Shown here piece after piece: positions 44,917 to 52,455 of a stretch of 58,834 nt of DNA. This DNA comes from CAYHKY01 sp964357355. Its GTDB lineage: Bacteria; Patescibacteriota; Microgenomatia; UBA10105. The DNA is taken from contig CAYHKY010000001.1 of the NCBI GenBank assembly GCA_964357355.1, positions 1-58,834 on the forward strand. The letters are read 5' to 3'. A model generated the notes under the pieces. The model worked only from the letters and a program-made list of their open reading frames with translations. It was not told the DNA's origin and did not search any database. Both the position numbers and the translations under genes were made by a program. The first letter of the stretch is position 1, and every line of letters begins with the position of its first letter.

Positions 44917-45378
44917 ATGAAAAATAAATCTGCCCTGTATATTTCAGTTGCGGTACTTCTACTCGTCCTCATCGGTGGTTACCTCATAATTAAAAACTTG
45001 AGTAACAAACCCGCTCCGGTCGAGGAAGAAGAAGTGATTCAAGTAGAACTTCCTCCTGCAGACCCGGGAATTGAGGTTGACCTAAAGGCAAAACCTGATG
45101 GAAAGTCAGTCATTCTGACTGTCGCAAAAATACCCTCCACTACCGATTCAGTGGAATACGAGTTGAGTTATTTGACTGGTGAAGGATTGCCTAAAGGTGC
45201 TTTAGGGAAAATTTCCCTAAACGGGAAAACCGAATTGACTCGTGATGTGTTGTTAGGCACTTGCAGTACCGGAGGCAAATGTACCTACGATTTGGGAGTT
45301 ACGGCTGTTAAGTTGGTATTAAAGTTCAATAGTCCCAGCGGGGCTACCCAATTCTCCAAAGAATATCCGCTTAATTAA
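44917..45378 (+). CDS. Small membrane-anchored extracellular protein, function unknown
   Basis: 153 residues. One N-terminal hydrophobic segment (~6-25) followed by an acidic linker (VEEEEVIQVELPPADP) and a ~95-residue domain with alternating beta-type sequence. Two cysteines in GTCSTGGKCTYD near 124-135 could form a disulfide outside the cell. I recognise no family. TAAAAT overlapping the stop of glyQS (44878-44883) might be its -10 box. Confidence 0.6.
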   Translation: MKNKSALYISVAVLLLVLIGGYLIIKNLSNKPAPVEEEEVIQVELPPADPGIEVDLKAKPDGKSVILTVAKIPSTTDSVEYELSYLTGEGLPKGALGKISLNGKTELTRDVLLGTCSTGGKCTYDLGVTAVKLVLKFNSPSGATQFSKEYPLN

Positions 45379-45381
45379 GCG
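45368..45381. terminator. Possible weak terminator palindrome
   Basis: CGCTTAATTAAGCG is a perfect 14-base palindrome across the stop of the preceding gene, followed by CTTGATTTTCTCC. A 5-bp stem with an AATT loop and a short T run is weak for a terminator, but it separates that gene from the mraZ promoter. Confidence 0.25.
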
Positions 45382-45443
45382 CTTGATTTTCTCCTAATTC
45401 TCGCATTAATAATTTTCTCTTTCACTACATCTAGTGTTTTGAA

Positions 45444-45459
45444 AGTGGTGAAGACCACT
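45444..45459. repeat. Inverted repeat upstream of the mraZ promoter
   Basis: AGTGGT-GAAG-ACCACT, a perfect 6-bp inverted repeat ending where the -35 box begins. It includes one extra TGGTG (45446-45450), 41 bp before the first repeat of the MraZ box, so it may be an auxiliary operator. Confidence 0.4.
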
Positions 45460-45487
45460 TGACACTAGTGTGAAAACTGTCCATTAT
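45459..45487 (+). promoter_or_regulatory. mraZ promoter (TTGACA, 17 bp, CATTAT)
   Basis: TTGACA at 45459-45464 is a consensus -35 box; with 17-bp spacing the -10 box is CATTAT at 45482-45487 (4 of 6). The expected start of transcription near 45494 falls in the MraZ box. This is the only promoter in the window with a strong -35 box. Confidence 0.6.
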
Positions 45488-45511
45488 GGTGTAAGGTGGT
45501 GTTGTATGGTG
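45487..45511 (+). promoter_or_regulatory. MraZ box: three TGGTG repeats at 10-bp steps
   Basis: TGGTG at 45487-45491, 45497-45501 and 45507-45511, each separated by exactly 5 bases. MraZ proteins are known to bind short direct repeats (TGGGN in E. coli) with this spacing, upstream of their own operon. The array runs from the -10 box into the mraZ start codon, so bound MraZ would block transcription start. Confidence 0.7.
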
Positions 45512-45934
45512 AATATAGGCAAATTAGGATATTTCACCGGTGAGTATCGGCATAACTTGACTGAAAAAAATCGGGTGTCATTGCCGAAGCGATTTCGGGT
45601 AGAAATTGAAGGAGATGAAGTGATTTTATCTAAAGGTCAGGAAGGTTGTATAGAAGGGTTCGATCGTTTTAAGTGGCAAGATATGGTGAAAATATACTTG
45701 ACAGTGCCATTTACAGATGAGAAAGGCAGAGAAATGAGGCGGCGGGTATTTTCATCAGCGCAACATGTTGAGTTGGACAAACAAGGAAGGATGGTACTAC
45801 CGGAGCAAATGCTGGTATGGGCGGGGTTAAATGGCAAAGTAGGTGAACCAGTGATCGTAGTTGGTGTCGGAGACCACTTTGAATTATGGGAAGAAGCTAA
45901 GTGGCAGCAGAAGAGTCTAAAAATAGAAACATAA
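45506..45934 (+). CDS. mraZ: Transcriptional regulator MraZ
   Basis: 142 residues from the ATG at 45506, preceded by AAGGTGG (45493-45499) at good spacing; an ATG at 45470 would lie upstream of the transcription start. Two AbrB-like swapped-hairpin repeats: GEYRHNLTEKNRVSLPKRFR near 10-29 and AQHVELDKQGRMVLPEQMLV near 85-104, the family's DxKGR and P-x-x-R pattern in divergent form (EKNRVSLP, DKQGRMVLP). MraZ represses the dcw cluster it heads. Its own box lies on the start site. Confidence 0.92.
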   Translation: MVNIGKLGYFTGEYRHNLTEKNRVSLPKRFRVEIEGDEVILSKGQEGCIEGFDRFKWQDMVKIYLTVPFTDEKGREMRRRVFSSAQHVELDKQGRMVLPEQMLVWAGLNGKVGEPVIVVGVGDHFELWEEAKWQQKSLKIET

Positions 45935-45947
45935 AACATAAAAAAAA

Positions 45948-45990
45948 GAGCAAATCTAAAGGCATATATCATGCCTGCCCTGATTTGCTC
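45948..45990 (+). ncRNA. Structured leader hairpin between mraZ and rsmH
   Basis: GAGCAAATC (45948-45956) pairs perfectly with GATTTGCTC (45982-45990), and inside it AGGCAT (45960-45965) pairs with ATGCCT (45971-45976) around a 5-base loop. The internal loop is asymmetric (3 and 5 bases). A run of As precedes the stem and no T-run follows, so on the plus strand it is not a terminator. It is a candidate cis-acting RNA controlling rsmH. Confidence 0.45.
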
Positions 45991-46001
45991 GAACATGAAA
46001 G

Positions 46002-46014
46002 AAAGGCGGTGATC
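46002..46014 (+). promoter_or_regulatory. Very strong Shine-Dalgarno-like site
   Basis: AAAGGCGGTGATC differs at one core base from the complement of the 16S rRNA 3' end. No ATG lies at the usual distance; a GTG inside it would open a 10-codon leader (46009-46041), and TTG at 46028 is 18 bases past it. It may seat ribosomes for the small frame at 46046. Confidence 0.4.
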
Positions 46015-46045
46015 GCGTCTGAGTTTTTTGTTAAACGGTGAGAAA

Positions 46046-46162
46046 ATGCGACAGCGATTGGCACAAATTCTATCGCAAGCTGCAGAAACTGAGTTGGATC
46101 AGGAAGAAGAACATGAAGTACGGAGAAACGAAAATCTATCACGTACCGGTACTTTTGAGTGA
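46046..46162 (+). CDS. Possible small protein overlapping the rsmH start
   Basis: A 38-codon frame, ATG to TGA, in a different frame from rsmH and overlapping its first 50 bases. The peptide is charged and helix-prone (MRQRLAQILSQAAETELDQE at its start). GGTGAG lies just before the ATG and the stop of a possible 10-codon leader is at 46039-46041, allowing translational coupling. It fills the gap between mraZ and rsmH. I recognise no family, and it may be only a chance frame. Confidence 0.3.
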   Translation: MRQRLAQILSQAAETELDQEEEHEVRRNENLSRTGTFE

Positions 46163-47015
46163 GATCATGTCGTTTTTAGCTGTCAAAAGAGGAAATTGGT
46201 ATATAGATGCAACAGTCGGAGACGGTGGATACACTCAAAAAATATTGCAGTCCGGAGGCAGGGTATTAGCGATAGATCAAGATGAAGGATCGCTGAAGCG
46301 AACCAAAGAAAGACTGCGTGAGTTTGTATCGACCGGGCAATTAAAAATAAAGCTTGGAAATTTTCGTCATTTGCAGAATTTTCTAAAAGAAGCAAATCTG
46401 GGTGAAATTTCAGGTATTGTATTTGATTTAGGGATGTCAACGTATCAACTAAAGGAATCTCAAAGAGGGTTCAGTTTTAAGACCTGGGAGAAACTTGATA
46501 TGCGTATGTCCGTGGAAAACACGTTGACTGCAGCAAATATAGTCAATACCTACGACAAGGAAGACCTATATGAAATATTTAGAACATTTGGTGAGGAGCA
46601 CTTGGCTGGGGCAATTGCTGATGCTCTTATTCGCGCCCGTACCTTAAATCCAATTTCGGATGCGATGAGCCTGCATCAACTTGTGAGCGATGTGTATCTG
46701 AAATTTGGAATAAAAGAAAAAAAAGATCCGGCAACCCGAGTATTTCAAGCGTTGCGAATTGCTGTCAATCATGAGCTTGATGTATTAGAAGAAGTATTAC
46801 CTCAATCTGTAAATTGTTTAGCAAAGGGAGGGATACTGGCCATTGTAAGCTTTCATTCACTTGAAGATAGATTGGCCAAACTTTTTATGAAACAGGAAAA
46901 GATTGCTGGTAGAGGGTTTTTGGTAACTGCCAAACCAATAATCCCCGGTGAAAAAGAAATTCAATCAAATCCGGCGGCTAGAAGCGCGAAACTTAGAGTT
47001 ATGCAAAAATTATGA
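46113..47015 (+). CDS. rsmH: 16S rRNA (cytosine-1402 N4)-methyltransferase RsmH
   Basis: 300 residues from the ATG at 46113 preceded by AGGAAG; a GTG at 46038 would add 25 residues not found in the family. YIDATVGDGGYTQKIL near 21-36 is the SAM loop, FDLGMSTYQLKESQRGFSF near 103-121, RVFQALRIAVNHELDVLE near 210-227 and FHSLEDRLAKLF near 247-258 are the RsmH signatures. It modifies the ribosomal P site and is the conserved second gene of dcw clusters. Confidence 0.94.
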   Translation: MKYGETKIYHVPVLLSEIMSFLAVKRGNWYIDATVGDGGYTQKILQSGGRVLAIDQDEGSLKRTKERLREFVSTGQLKIKLGNFRHLQNFLKEANLGEISGIVFDLGMSTYQLKESQRGFSFKTWEKLDMRMSVENTLTAANIVNTYDKEDLYEIFRTFGEEHLAGAIADALIRARTLNPISDAMSLHQLVSDVYLKFGIKEKKDPATRVFQALRIAVNHELDVLEEVLPQSVNCLAKGGILAIVSFHSLEDRLAKLFMKQEKIAGRGFLVTAKPIIPGEKEIQSNPAARSAKLRVMQKL

Positions 47016-47344
47016 TTGATTACAGCAAATACAGAAAAATCAATAATGTAACTCGCCAAAAATCACACAGAATAATTCCTACGTTGCTTGTGGGGATTTG
47101 CATATTTCTATTAGTGATGCAGGTGTTCGTATCTAATCGATTGGCAACTGCCGGTAATAAAGTCACCAAAGTTGAACAGAATATAGAACGAGTTGCTCAG
47201 GAAAATATAATGTTGCGAGAGGCAATTGCATCAGATTCATCCTTCATGGCGCTAAAATCAAAAGCGAATTCAATAGGTTTTACCCAACAAATGCGGCCAG
47301 TATACTTAAATGAAGAAAATACCGTAGCCCTTGACCTGCGTTAG
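47012..47344 (+). CDS. ftsL: FtsL-like cell division protein
   Basis: 110 residues: a short basic cytoplasmic tail, one membrane segment (~22-42), then a coiled-coil stretch (NKVTKVEQNIERVAQENIML near 50-69). No enzyme motif. Size, topology and position between rsmH and the penicillin-binding protein match FtsL, which links FtsB, FtsQ and FtsW/FtsI. FtsL is poorly conserved, so the call leans on synteny. It overlaps rsmH by 4 bases. Confidence 0.75.
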   Translation: MIDYSKYRKINNVTRQKSHRIIPTLLVGICIFLLVMQVFVSNRLATAGNKVTKVEQNIERVAQENIMLREAIASDSSFMALKSKANSIGFTQQMRPVYLNEENTVALDLR

Positions 47345-47359
47345 ATACCCATATGAAGT

Positions 47360-49033
47360 ATGAAGCGACAAACTATTGTTTTAGGATCGTTTTGGCTTAT
47401 TTTTTTGTTTATCAATCTCAGACTTTTTTATTGGCAGGTCATTAAGTCATCGACACTCGCTCAAGCTGCCGCAGATCAATACTATTACACTCTTCATTTA
47501 ACGCCCCAGAGGGGAAATATTGAAACCAATGATGGAGCGGTACTGGTGACAAATAAGATGGCCTATTTGGTATACGCTGAACCACCAAAAATTAAAAACA
47601 AAAACGACTTTTCTCATGCTGTCTCTGAATTACTAACATTGGAAGAAGAGGTGGTCGCTACGCGAATTGCCTCAACAAGTGCCATGTGGGTTCCTCTTAA
47701 ACGCAAGGTAGATGAAGCTACCCGTAAAAAAGTCGAAGATTTAGATCTTTCGGGTATTGGATTTGAGAAAACAGGTACGCGTTTTTATCCGGAATCGTCT
47801 ATGGCGGCACACCTTTTAGGATTTGTCGGAAGTGATGCACAAGGGCAGGATTACGGATATTTTGGTCTAGAAGGTCATTATCAAAGGGCGCTTGCCGGAA
47901 GAGACGGACTCCTAATGCAGGAAAAAGACGCCCGTGGTTTACCAATATTGTTAGGTTCTGCCAAAAGAATTTCCGCGGAAAATGGCCAAAACTTGAAACT
48001 TCATCTTGACCGTACTGTCCAATTCATAGCCGAGAACAAGTTAAAAGAAGGAATTACCAGATATGGGGCAAAGGCCGGACTGGTCGCCATAATCGAACCA
48101 AAAACAGGCGGAATTCTAGGAGCTGCGGCATTTCCAAACTATGATCCCATGAAGTATGGTGAGGTTGACAACTCTTTATATGCCAATCCACTTATAGCCC
48201 AGACGTATGAACCCGGATCTACATTTAAGGCACTTATTATGGCTGCAGCATTAAATGAACATGTAATTACTCCGCAGACGACATTTAATGAAGAAGGTCC
48301 AGTCAATATAGGTCAATATTTCATTAGAACGTGGAATAATGAATATCATGGTGAAATGACCATGTCTGAAGTTCTGGAAAAATCTTCAAATCCCGGGATG
48401 GTATTTGTCGCGGGAAAATTAGGAAATGAAAAACTTATCAAATACATCGAAGATTTTGGTTTTGGTCAAAAGACCGGTATTGATTTGGAAGAAGAAGAAA
48501 CTTCTCCGCTTAGACCTGCAGGTTCATGGAAGGAAATTGATCTGGCCACTGCATCATTCGGTCAAGGGATTGCTGTAACACCCATCCAGATGTTACGAGC
48601 TATTTCTGTCCTCGCAAATAACGGCAAGCTTATAGAACCGCACATTGTTGATCAAATCATAGATCCGGTGGGAAAAACTATCTCTGTCAAACCCAAAGTG
48701 CTGAAACAAGTAATTAGGCCGGCGACCGCTAAGATTATCACGGAAATGATGATTTCGGCCGTTGATAAAGGTGAAGCTAAGTGGGCAAAACCAGCCGGAT
48801 ATCGAATTGCAGGTAAAACTGGCACTGCTCAAATTCCGGTGTCGGGTCATTATGACTCTGAAAAAACAATTGCTGCATTTGTGGGATTTGCTCCCGCAGA
48901 TGACCCAAAATTTGCGATGCTCGTACTCTTAAGGGAGCCGACGACCAGTCCTTGGGGATCAGAAACCGCAGCCCCGCTTTTTTTCAATATTGCCAAGGAA
49001 TTGTTTACTTATTATGGTATATCACCTAACTGA
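47360..49033 (+). CDS. ftsI: Peptidoglycan transpeptidase FtsI/PBP2-type
   Basis: 557 residues. One N-terminal membrane segment (~6-26), the dimerisation domain (~45-210, with TPQRGNIETNDG), then the transpeptidase domain with STFK at 287-290 (nucleophile Ser287), SSN in LEKSSNPGMVFVAG near 344 and KTG in RIAGKTGTAQIP near 480. It lacks C-terminal PASTA domains. It cross-links septal peptidoglycan. Position after ftsL supports FtsI over other class B enzymes. Confidence 0.92.
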   Translation: MKRQTIVLGSFWLIFLFINLRLFYWQVIKSSTLAQAAADQYYYTLHLTPQRGNIETNDGAVLVTNKMAYLVYAEPPKIKNKNDFSHAVSELLTLEEEVVATRIASTSAMWVPLKRKVDEATRKKVEDLDLSGIGFEKTGTRFYPESSMAAHLLGFVGSDAQGQDYGYFGLEGHYQRALAGRDGLLMQEKDARGLPILLGSAKRISAENGQNLKLHLDRTVQFIAENKLKEGITRYGAKAGLVAIIEPKTGGILGAAAFPNYDPMKYGEVDNSLYANPLIAQTYEPGSTFKALIMAAALNEHVITPQTTFNEEGPVNIGQYFIRTWNNEYHGEMTMSEVLEKSSNPGMVFVAGKLGNEKLIKYIEDFGFGQKTGIDLEEEETSPLRPAGSWKEIDLATASFGQGIAVTPIQMLRAISVLANNGKLIEPHIVDQIIDPVGKTISVKPKVLKQVIRPATAKIITEMMISAVDKGEAKWAKPAGYRIAGKTGTAQIPVSGHYDSEKTIAAFVGFAPADDPKFAMLVLLREPTTSPWGSETAAPLFFNIAKELFTYYGISPN

Positions 49034-49046
49034 TATTTAACTTTGT

Positions 49047-49052
49047 TATAAT
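49047..49052 (+). promoter_or_regulatory. -10 box (TATAAT) before murE
   Basis: Consensus TATAAT ends 12 bases before the ATG at 49065, inside the 31-base gap after ftsI. No ribosome binding site is present. It suggests an internal promoter splitting the cluster into ftsI and murE units. Confidence 0.45.
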
Positions 49053-49064
49053 TACAGCTCACGC

Positions 49065-50294
49065 ATGTGGCAATCAACAAAAAATGTCTACCATGCTGTC
49101 TCAGCTTTTCTAGCTGCATTCTGTTACGGTTTTCCGGGAAAAAAGCTGAAAATTATTGGAATTACCGGTACTGATGGGAAAACCACTACGACACATTTGA
49201 TTCACCATATTCTAAATTCTGCGCATAAAAAAGTTTCCCTTATTTCCTCAGTCTATGCCCAAATTGCGGGAGTCAAATACGACACCGGGTTCCACGTAAC
49301 AAGTCCCAACGAGTGGCAGGTGCAAAAGTTTTTGCGCCAGTCTCTTGATTCGGGTGATGAATATATAGTGCTTGAGGTGACTTCACATGCATTGGATCAA
49401 CATCGGATGGATTGGATTGATTTTGAAATCGGAGTCTTAACAAATATTACTCATGAACACCTGGATTATCACAAATCATATGCTAATTATGTGTCTACAA
49501 AAGAAAAATTATTAAATCAAGCACGAATAGGTATTGTGAATTGTGATGATGACTCATTTTCTTTCTTAGAGGCAAATTCTAAGGAAAATCAGCGGATAAC
49601 TTATGGCATCAAGAATAATGCGGATATTACACCGGAAAAATTTCACTTCACTTCTCCCCTGCCGGGGGAATATAATTTATATAATTCATTAGCGGCAATT
49701 TGCGCATGTTTGCAGGTTGGTGTCAGCGCTGAAGAAATTAGGCAGTCATTAAAAACCTTTAAAGGCATCAAAGGTAGGTTCGAAAAAATCGCTGCCGACG
49801 TAGATTTTGACATAATTATTGATTTTGCCCATACCCCGCACGCTTTTGAGGAGGTATTACCTACAGCCAAAAAAAATACCCAAGGCAAGCTAATCCATGT
49901 ATTTGGTTCAGCAGCATTAAGGGATCAGAGTAAACGGCAACTAATGGGTGCAATTAGCGCCCGATTTGCGGATCTAATTGTGTTGACAGAAGAAGATTAT
50001 CGAACTGAAGATGTTAACGAAATAATCGATCAAATCGCCAAGGGGTGTTTTGCGGAAGGAGCAAAAGAATATGCGACAAATGAATATAAACTTGCGCTAA
50101 AAAGTACCAGTCCGGTTTTTTTTAGGGTCCCGGATCGTAAATCCGCAATTGAATTTGCAACTCAGAAATTGGCTCATAAGGATGACACAATTATTTTGAC
50201 CGGTAAAGCGCATGAAAAAAGTTTATGCCGGGGGGTGATAGAGTATCCCTGGAGTGAGCACCTCGCGGTAAAAAATGCCTTGAAAAGAAGCTGA
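49065..50294 (+). CDS. murE: Mur ligase, MurE type, lacking the N-terminal domain
   Basis: 409 residues against ~490 for ordinary MurE. The ATP loop GITGTDGKTTTTHLI already lies near residue 34, so the N-terminal UDP-binding domain is missing; a short amphipathic segment takes its place. ITHEHLDYHKSYANYV near 128, FKGIKGRFEKI near 233 and DFAHTPHAFEEVLPTA near 249 are standard. The DNPR box that selects diaminopimelate reads EDYR in LTEEDYRTEDV, so the third amino acid cannot be predicted. It adds residue 3 to UDP-MurNAc-dipeptide. Confidence 0.85.
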   Translation: MWQSTKNVYHAVSAFLAAFCYGFPGKKLKIIGITGTDGKTTTTHLIHHILNSAHKKVSLISSVYAQIAGVKYDTGFHVTSPNEWQVQKFLRQSLDSGDEYIVLEVTSHALDQHRMDWIDFEIGVLTNITHEHLDYHKSYANYVSTKEKLLNQARIGIVNCDDDSFSFLEANSKENQRITYGIKNNADITPEKFHFTSPLPGEYNLYNSLAAICACLQVGVSAEEIRQSLKTFKGIKGRFEKIAADVDFDIIIDFAHTPHAFEEVLPTAKKNTQGKLIHVFGSAALRDQSKRQLMGAISARFADLIVLTEEDYRTEDVNEIIDQIAKGCFAEGAKEYATNEYKLALKSTSPVFFRVPDRKSAIEFATQKLAHKDDTIILTGKAHEKSLCRGVIEYPWSEHLAVKNALKRS

Positions 50295-51058
50295 TGATAT
50301 TAAGAAATAATAACGGCACAATTTCCTTTTCCATATTTTCTCAGTTTCCTGAGCTAGTTTGTCTCATGTCAACACGAAATAATGGAAATTTATGGATTTC
50401 CGACAAAGGCTTAGGGATAATAGAAATTTTCTTGAATAAGCAAGGTATTAGATTGAATCAGTTCATAACTATGGAACAATGCCATGGAAATAATGTGGGT
50501 ATAGTGAAGAATCGGGCGGACGGAATTAAAATAAAGAAAGTTGACGGGATGGTAACAGGTTTAAGTGAAATATTTATCGGAGTAAATACTGCAGATTGTG
50601 TACCAGTGTTTTTTTATAATCCTCAGAAAGGATTAATTGGCGTAGTTCATGCAGGCTGGAAAGGGACATTGGAAAATATTTCAGGAAAAACAATGCAGAT
50701 ACTAAATAATTTAGGATCTGATCCTAAGGAGATTTTTGCCGCGATAGGACCGCATATCGGTGGATGTTGTTATATTGTAAATTCCGCGAGGGCAGCAAAC
50801 TTCAAAAATACGTTTCCGAATCATCAAGTAGCTTTTCAAGACAGGGGTTCCTGGCATATTGATCTTGGTTTAGCCAACAGATTACAATTATTGGAATCCG
50901 GAATTTTAGAGTCGCATATAGATACACCGATTACTTGTACTAGTTGTCAAAACAATTTGTATTTCTCATTTCGAAAAGATGCAAAAGACTCATATGGAGA
51001 AATGCTCGGAGTTATCGGGATGCGGAAGGATTTGGGGCGGGATGAAATATGGATTTAA
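50294..51058 (+). CDS. pgeF: Peptidoglycan editing factor PgeF (YfiH, laccase domain)
   Basis: 254 residues. The metal and active-site blocks are MEQCHGNNVGIV near 57-68, VNTADCVPVFFY near 97-108, GVVHAGWKGT near 116-125 and IGPHIGGCCYIV near 152-163. YfiH-type proteins are known to remove peptides in which MurC has added L-serine instead of L-alanine. The gene lies directly before murC and overlaps it by 10 bases, in agreement with that editing role. It overlaps murE by 1 base. Confidence 0.88.
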   Translation: MILRNNNGTISFSIFSQFPELVCLMSTRNNGNLWISDKGLGIIEIFLNKQGIRLNQFITMEQCHGNNVGIVKNRADGIKIKKVDGMVTGLSEIFIGVNTADCVPVFFYNPQKGLIGVVHAGWKGTLENISGKTMQILNNLGSDPKEIFAAIGPHIGGCCYIVNSARAANFKNTFPNHQVAFQDRGSWHIDLGLANRLQLLESGILESHIDTPITCTSCQNNLYFSFRKDAKDSYGEMLGVIGMRKDLGRDEIWI

Positions 51059-52455
51059 AGCAAATAAAATCAATTCATTTTGTGGGAATCAAAGGTGTGG
51101 CAATGACTGCTCTAGCTATCCTTGCTAAAGAAAGTGGCGTAATAGTAAGCGGAAGTGATGTTCAAGAAGAATTTCCTACTGACATGACATTGCACCGCTT
51201 TGGAATTTCCTATGACAGCGGATTTGCGGATTCCCATCTGCCGCAAAACCTTGATCTTGTGATATACACCGGCGCACATCAAGGCGTCAATAATATTGAA
51301 GTCCAAACGGCAAAAACCCGAGGGATACCAGTTTTACCGCATGGCAAAGCTTTAGGATTATTTATGGAAGGTAAACGGGGTATTTCCGTTGCCGGTTCAC
51401 ACGGAAAGACGACAACATCAGCCCTGATTGCTCATACACTGATGCACCTGGGAAAAGATCCTTCGTTTGCAGTCGGCTGCGGTGAGATCTTATCATTAAA
51501 AACTTCAGGGCATCTGGGTAAAGGCGATTTTTTTGTGGTTGAGGGAGATGAATATGTGACTGACCCGACAAGCGACCAAGTTCCCCGATTCATGTGGCAA
51601 AAACCCGAAGTGTTGGTGATTACAAACATTGATTTTGATCATCCTGATGTTTACAAAGACTTGAAAGAGGTAAAAAAAGCGTTCGTGGATTTTGCCAATT
51701 CCCTGTCGGAAAAGGCTATTGTTGTTGTGAATATTGACAATGAACCACTCTTTTCAATCCTACAGCAAATTAAACGAAAAATTATTACATACGGGCAAAA
51801 AGAAGGCGCAGATTTTAAATTAGGAACGGTGACATTTAATAGCGGGGAGACTGTGTTTGAAATTTATTATAAAAATAAAAAATCGGTGTCATTTTCTCTC
51901 AAAATTCCTGGAGTACATAATGCGCAAAATGCCACGGGAGCTATTGCAGCGCTGGTTAATTTAGGAATTCAGCCAGAAGAATTAAGAGAACCTATTTTAA
52001 CTTTCTCGGGCACCAAACGCAGGTTTGAGTTCGTGGCAGAGAAAAACAACAAACTTTTGTATGATGATTATGCCCATCATCCTACGGAGATTGAAGCAAC
52101 TCTGAATGCTGCTCGCGGTTGGTTTCCCGAGAAGCGGTTAGTTGTCATATTTCAACCACATACTTATTCGCGAACCCAAGCGCTTTTAAGTGAGTTTGGC
52201 AAATGTTTTACCCAGGCGGATCGGGTACTTCTTACGGAAATTTATGCATCAGCGCGGGAAGAACCAATTTCCGGTATTTCAGGCATTGCGCTGTATGAAG
52301 AAATAAAAAAACGACATTTAGGCGTTCATTTCGCTCCAAAAAGAAATGATGTGCTACAATGGCTAGAGGCTAATTCCCGGCAAAATGATCTCATATTGAC
52401 CATGGGGGCAGGCGACATTTTTACTTGGATACCTAGTATTATGGAGATTATCTAA
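51049..52455 (+). CDS. murC: UDP-N-acetylmuramate--alanine ligase (MurC), with Mpl-like segment
   Basis: 468 residues, typical MurC length. HFVGIKGVAMTALA near 10-23 is the UDP-sugar domain, AGSHGKTTTSALIAHTL near 116 the ATP loop, DDYAHHPTEIEATL near 340 and FQPHTYSRTQALLSEF near 368 the C-terminal MurC signatures. In the central domain, VEGDEYVTDPTSDQ and NIDFDHPDVYKDL look more like Mpl recycling ligases than like E. coli MurC (EADESD, IEADHMDTY). Being in the mur cluster with no other murC, biosynthetic MurC is preferred. Confidence 0.85.
   Translation: MDLKQIKSIHFVGIKGVAMTALAILAKESGVIVSGSDVQEEFPTDMTLHRFGISYDSGFADSHLPQNLDLVIYTGAHQGVNNIEVQTAKTRGIPVLPHGKALGLFMEGKRGISVAGSHGKTTTSALIAHTLMHLGKDPSFAVGCGEILSLKTSGHLGKGDFFVVEGDEYVTDPTSDQVPRFMWQKPEVLVITNIDFDHPDVYKDLKEVKKAFVDFANSLSEKAIVVVNIDNEPLFSILQQIKRKIITYGQKEGADFKLGTVTFNSGETVFEIYYKNKKSVSFSLKIPGVHNAQNATGAIAALVNLGIQPEELREPILTFSGTKRRFEFVAEKNNKLLYDDYAHHPTEIEATLNAARGWFPEKRLVVIFQPHTYSRTQALLSEFGKCFTQADRVLLTEIYASAREEPISGISGIALYEEIKKRHLGVHFAPKRNDVLQWLEANSRQNDLILTMGAGDIFTWIPSIMEII

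Noticed and set aside
45470..45505. Longer mraZ from the ATG at 45470
   Set aside because: That ATG lies between the -35 and -10 boxes, before the likely transcription start; the ATG at 45506 has a good ribosome binding site and begins where MraZ proteins normally begin.
45948..45990. Hairpin after mraZ as a rho-independent terminator
   Set aside because: On the plus strand no T-run follows the stem. The adjoining run of As would make a terminator only for a minus-strand transcript, and no minus-strand gene is present there.
46038..46112. Extended rsmH N-terminus from GTG at 46038
   Set aside because: The 25 added residues do not resemble RsmH, whereas the ATG at 46113 has a ribosome binding site and gives the usual length.
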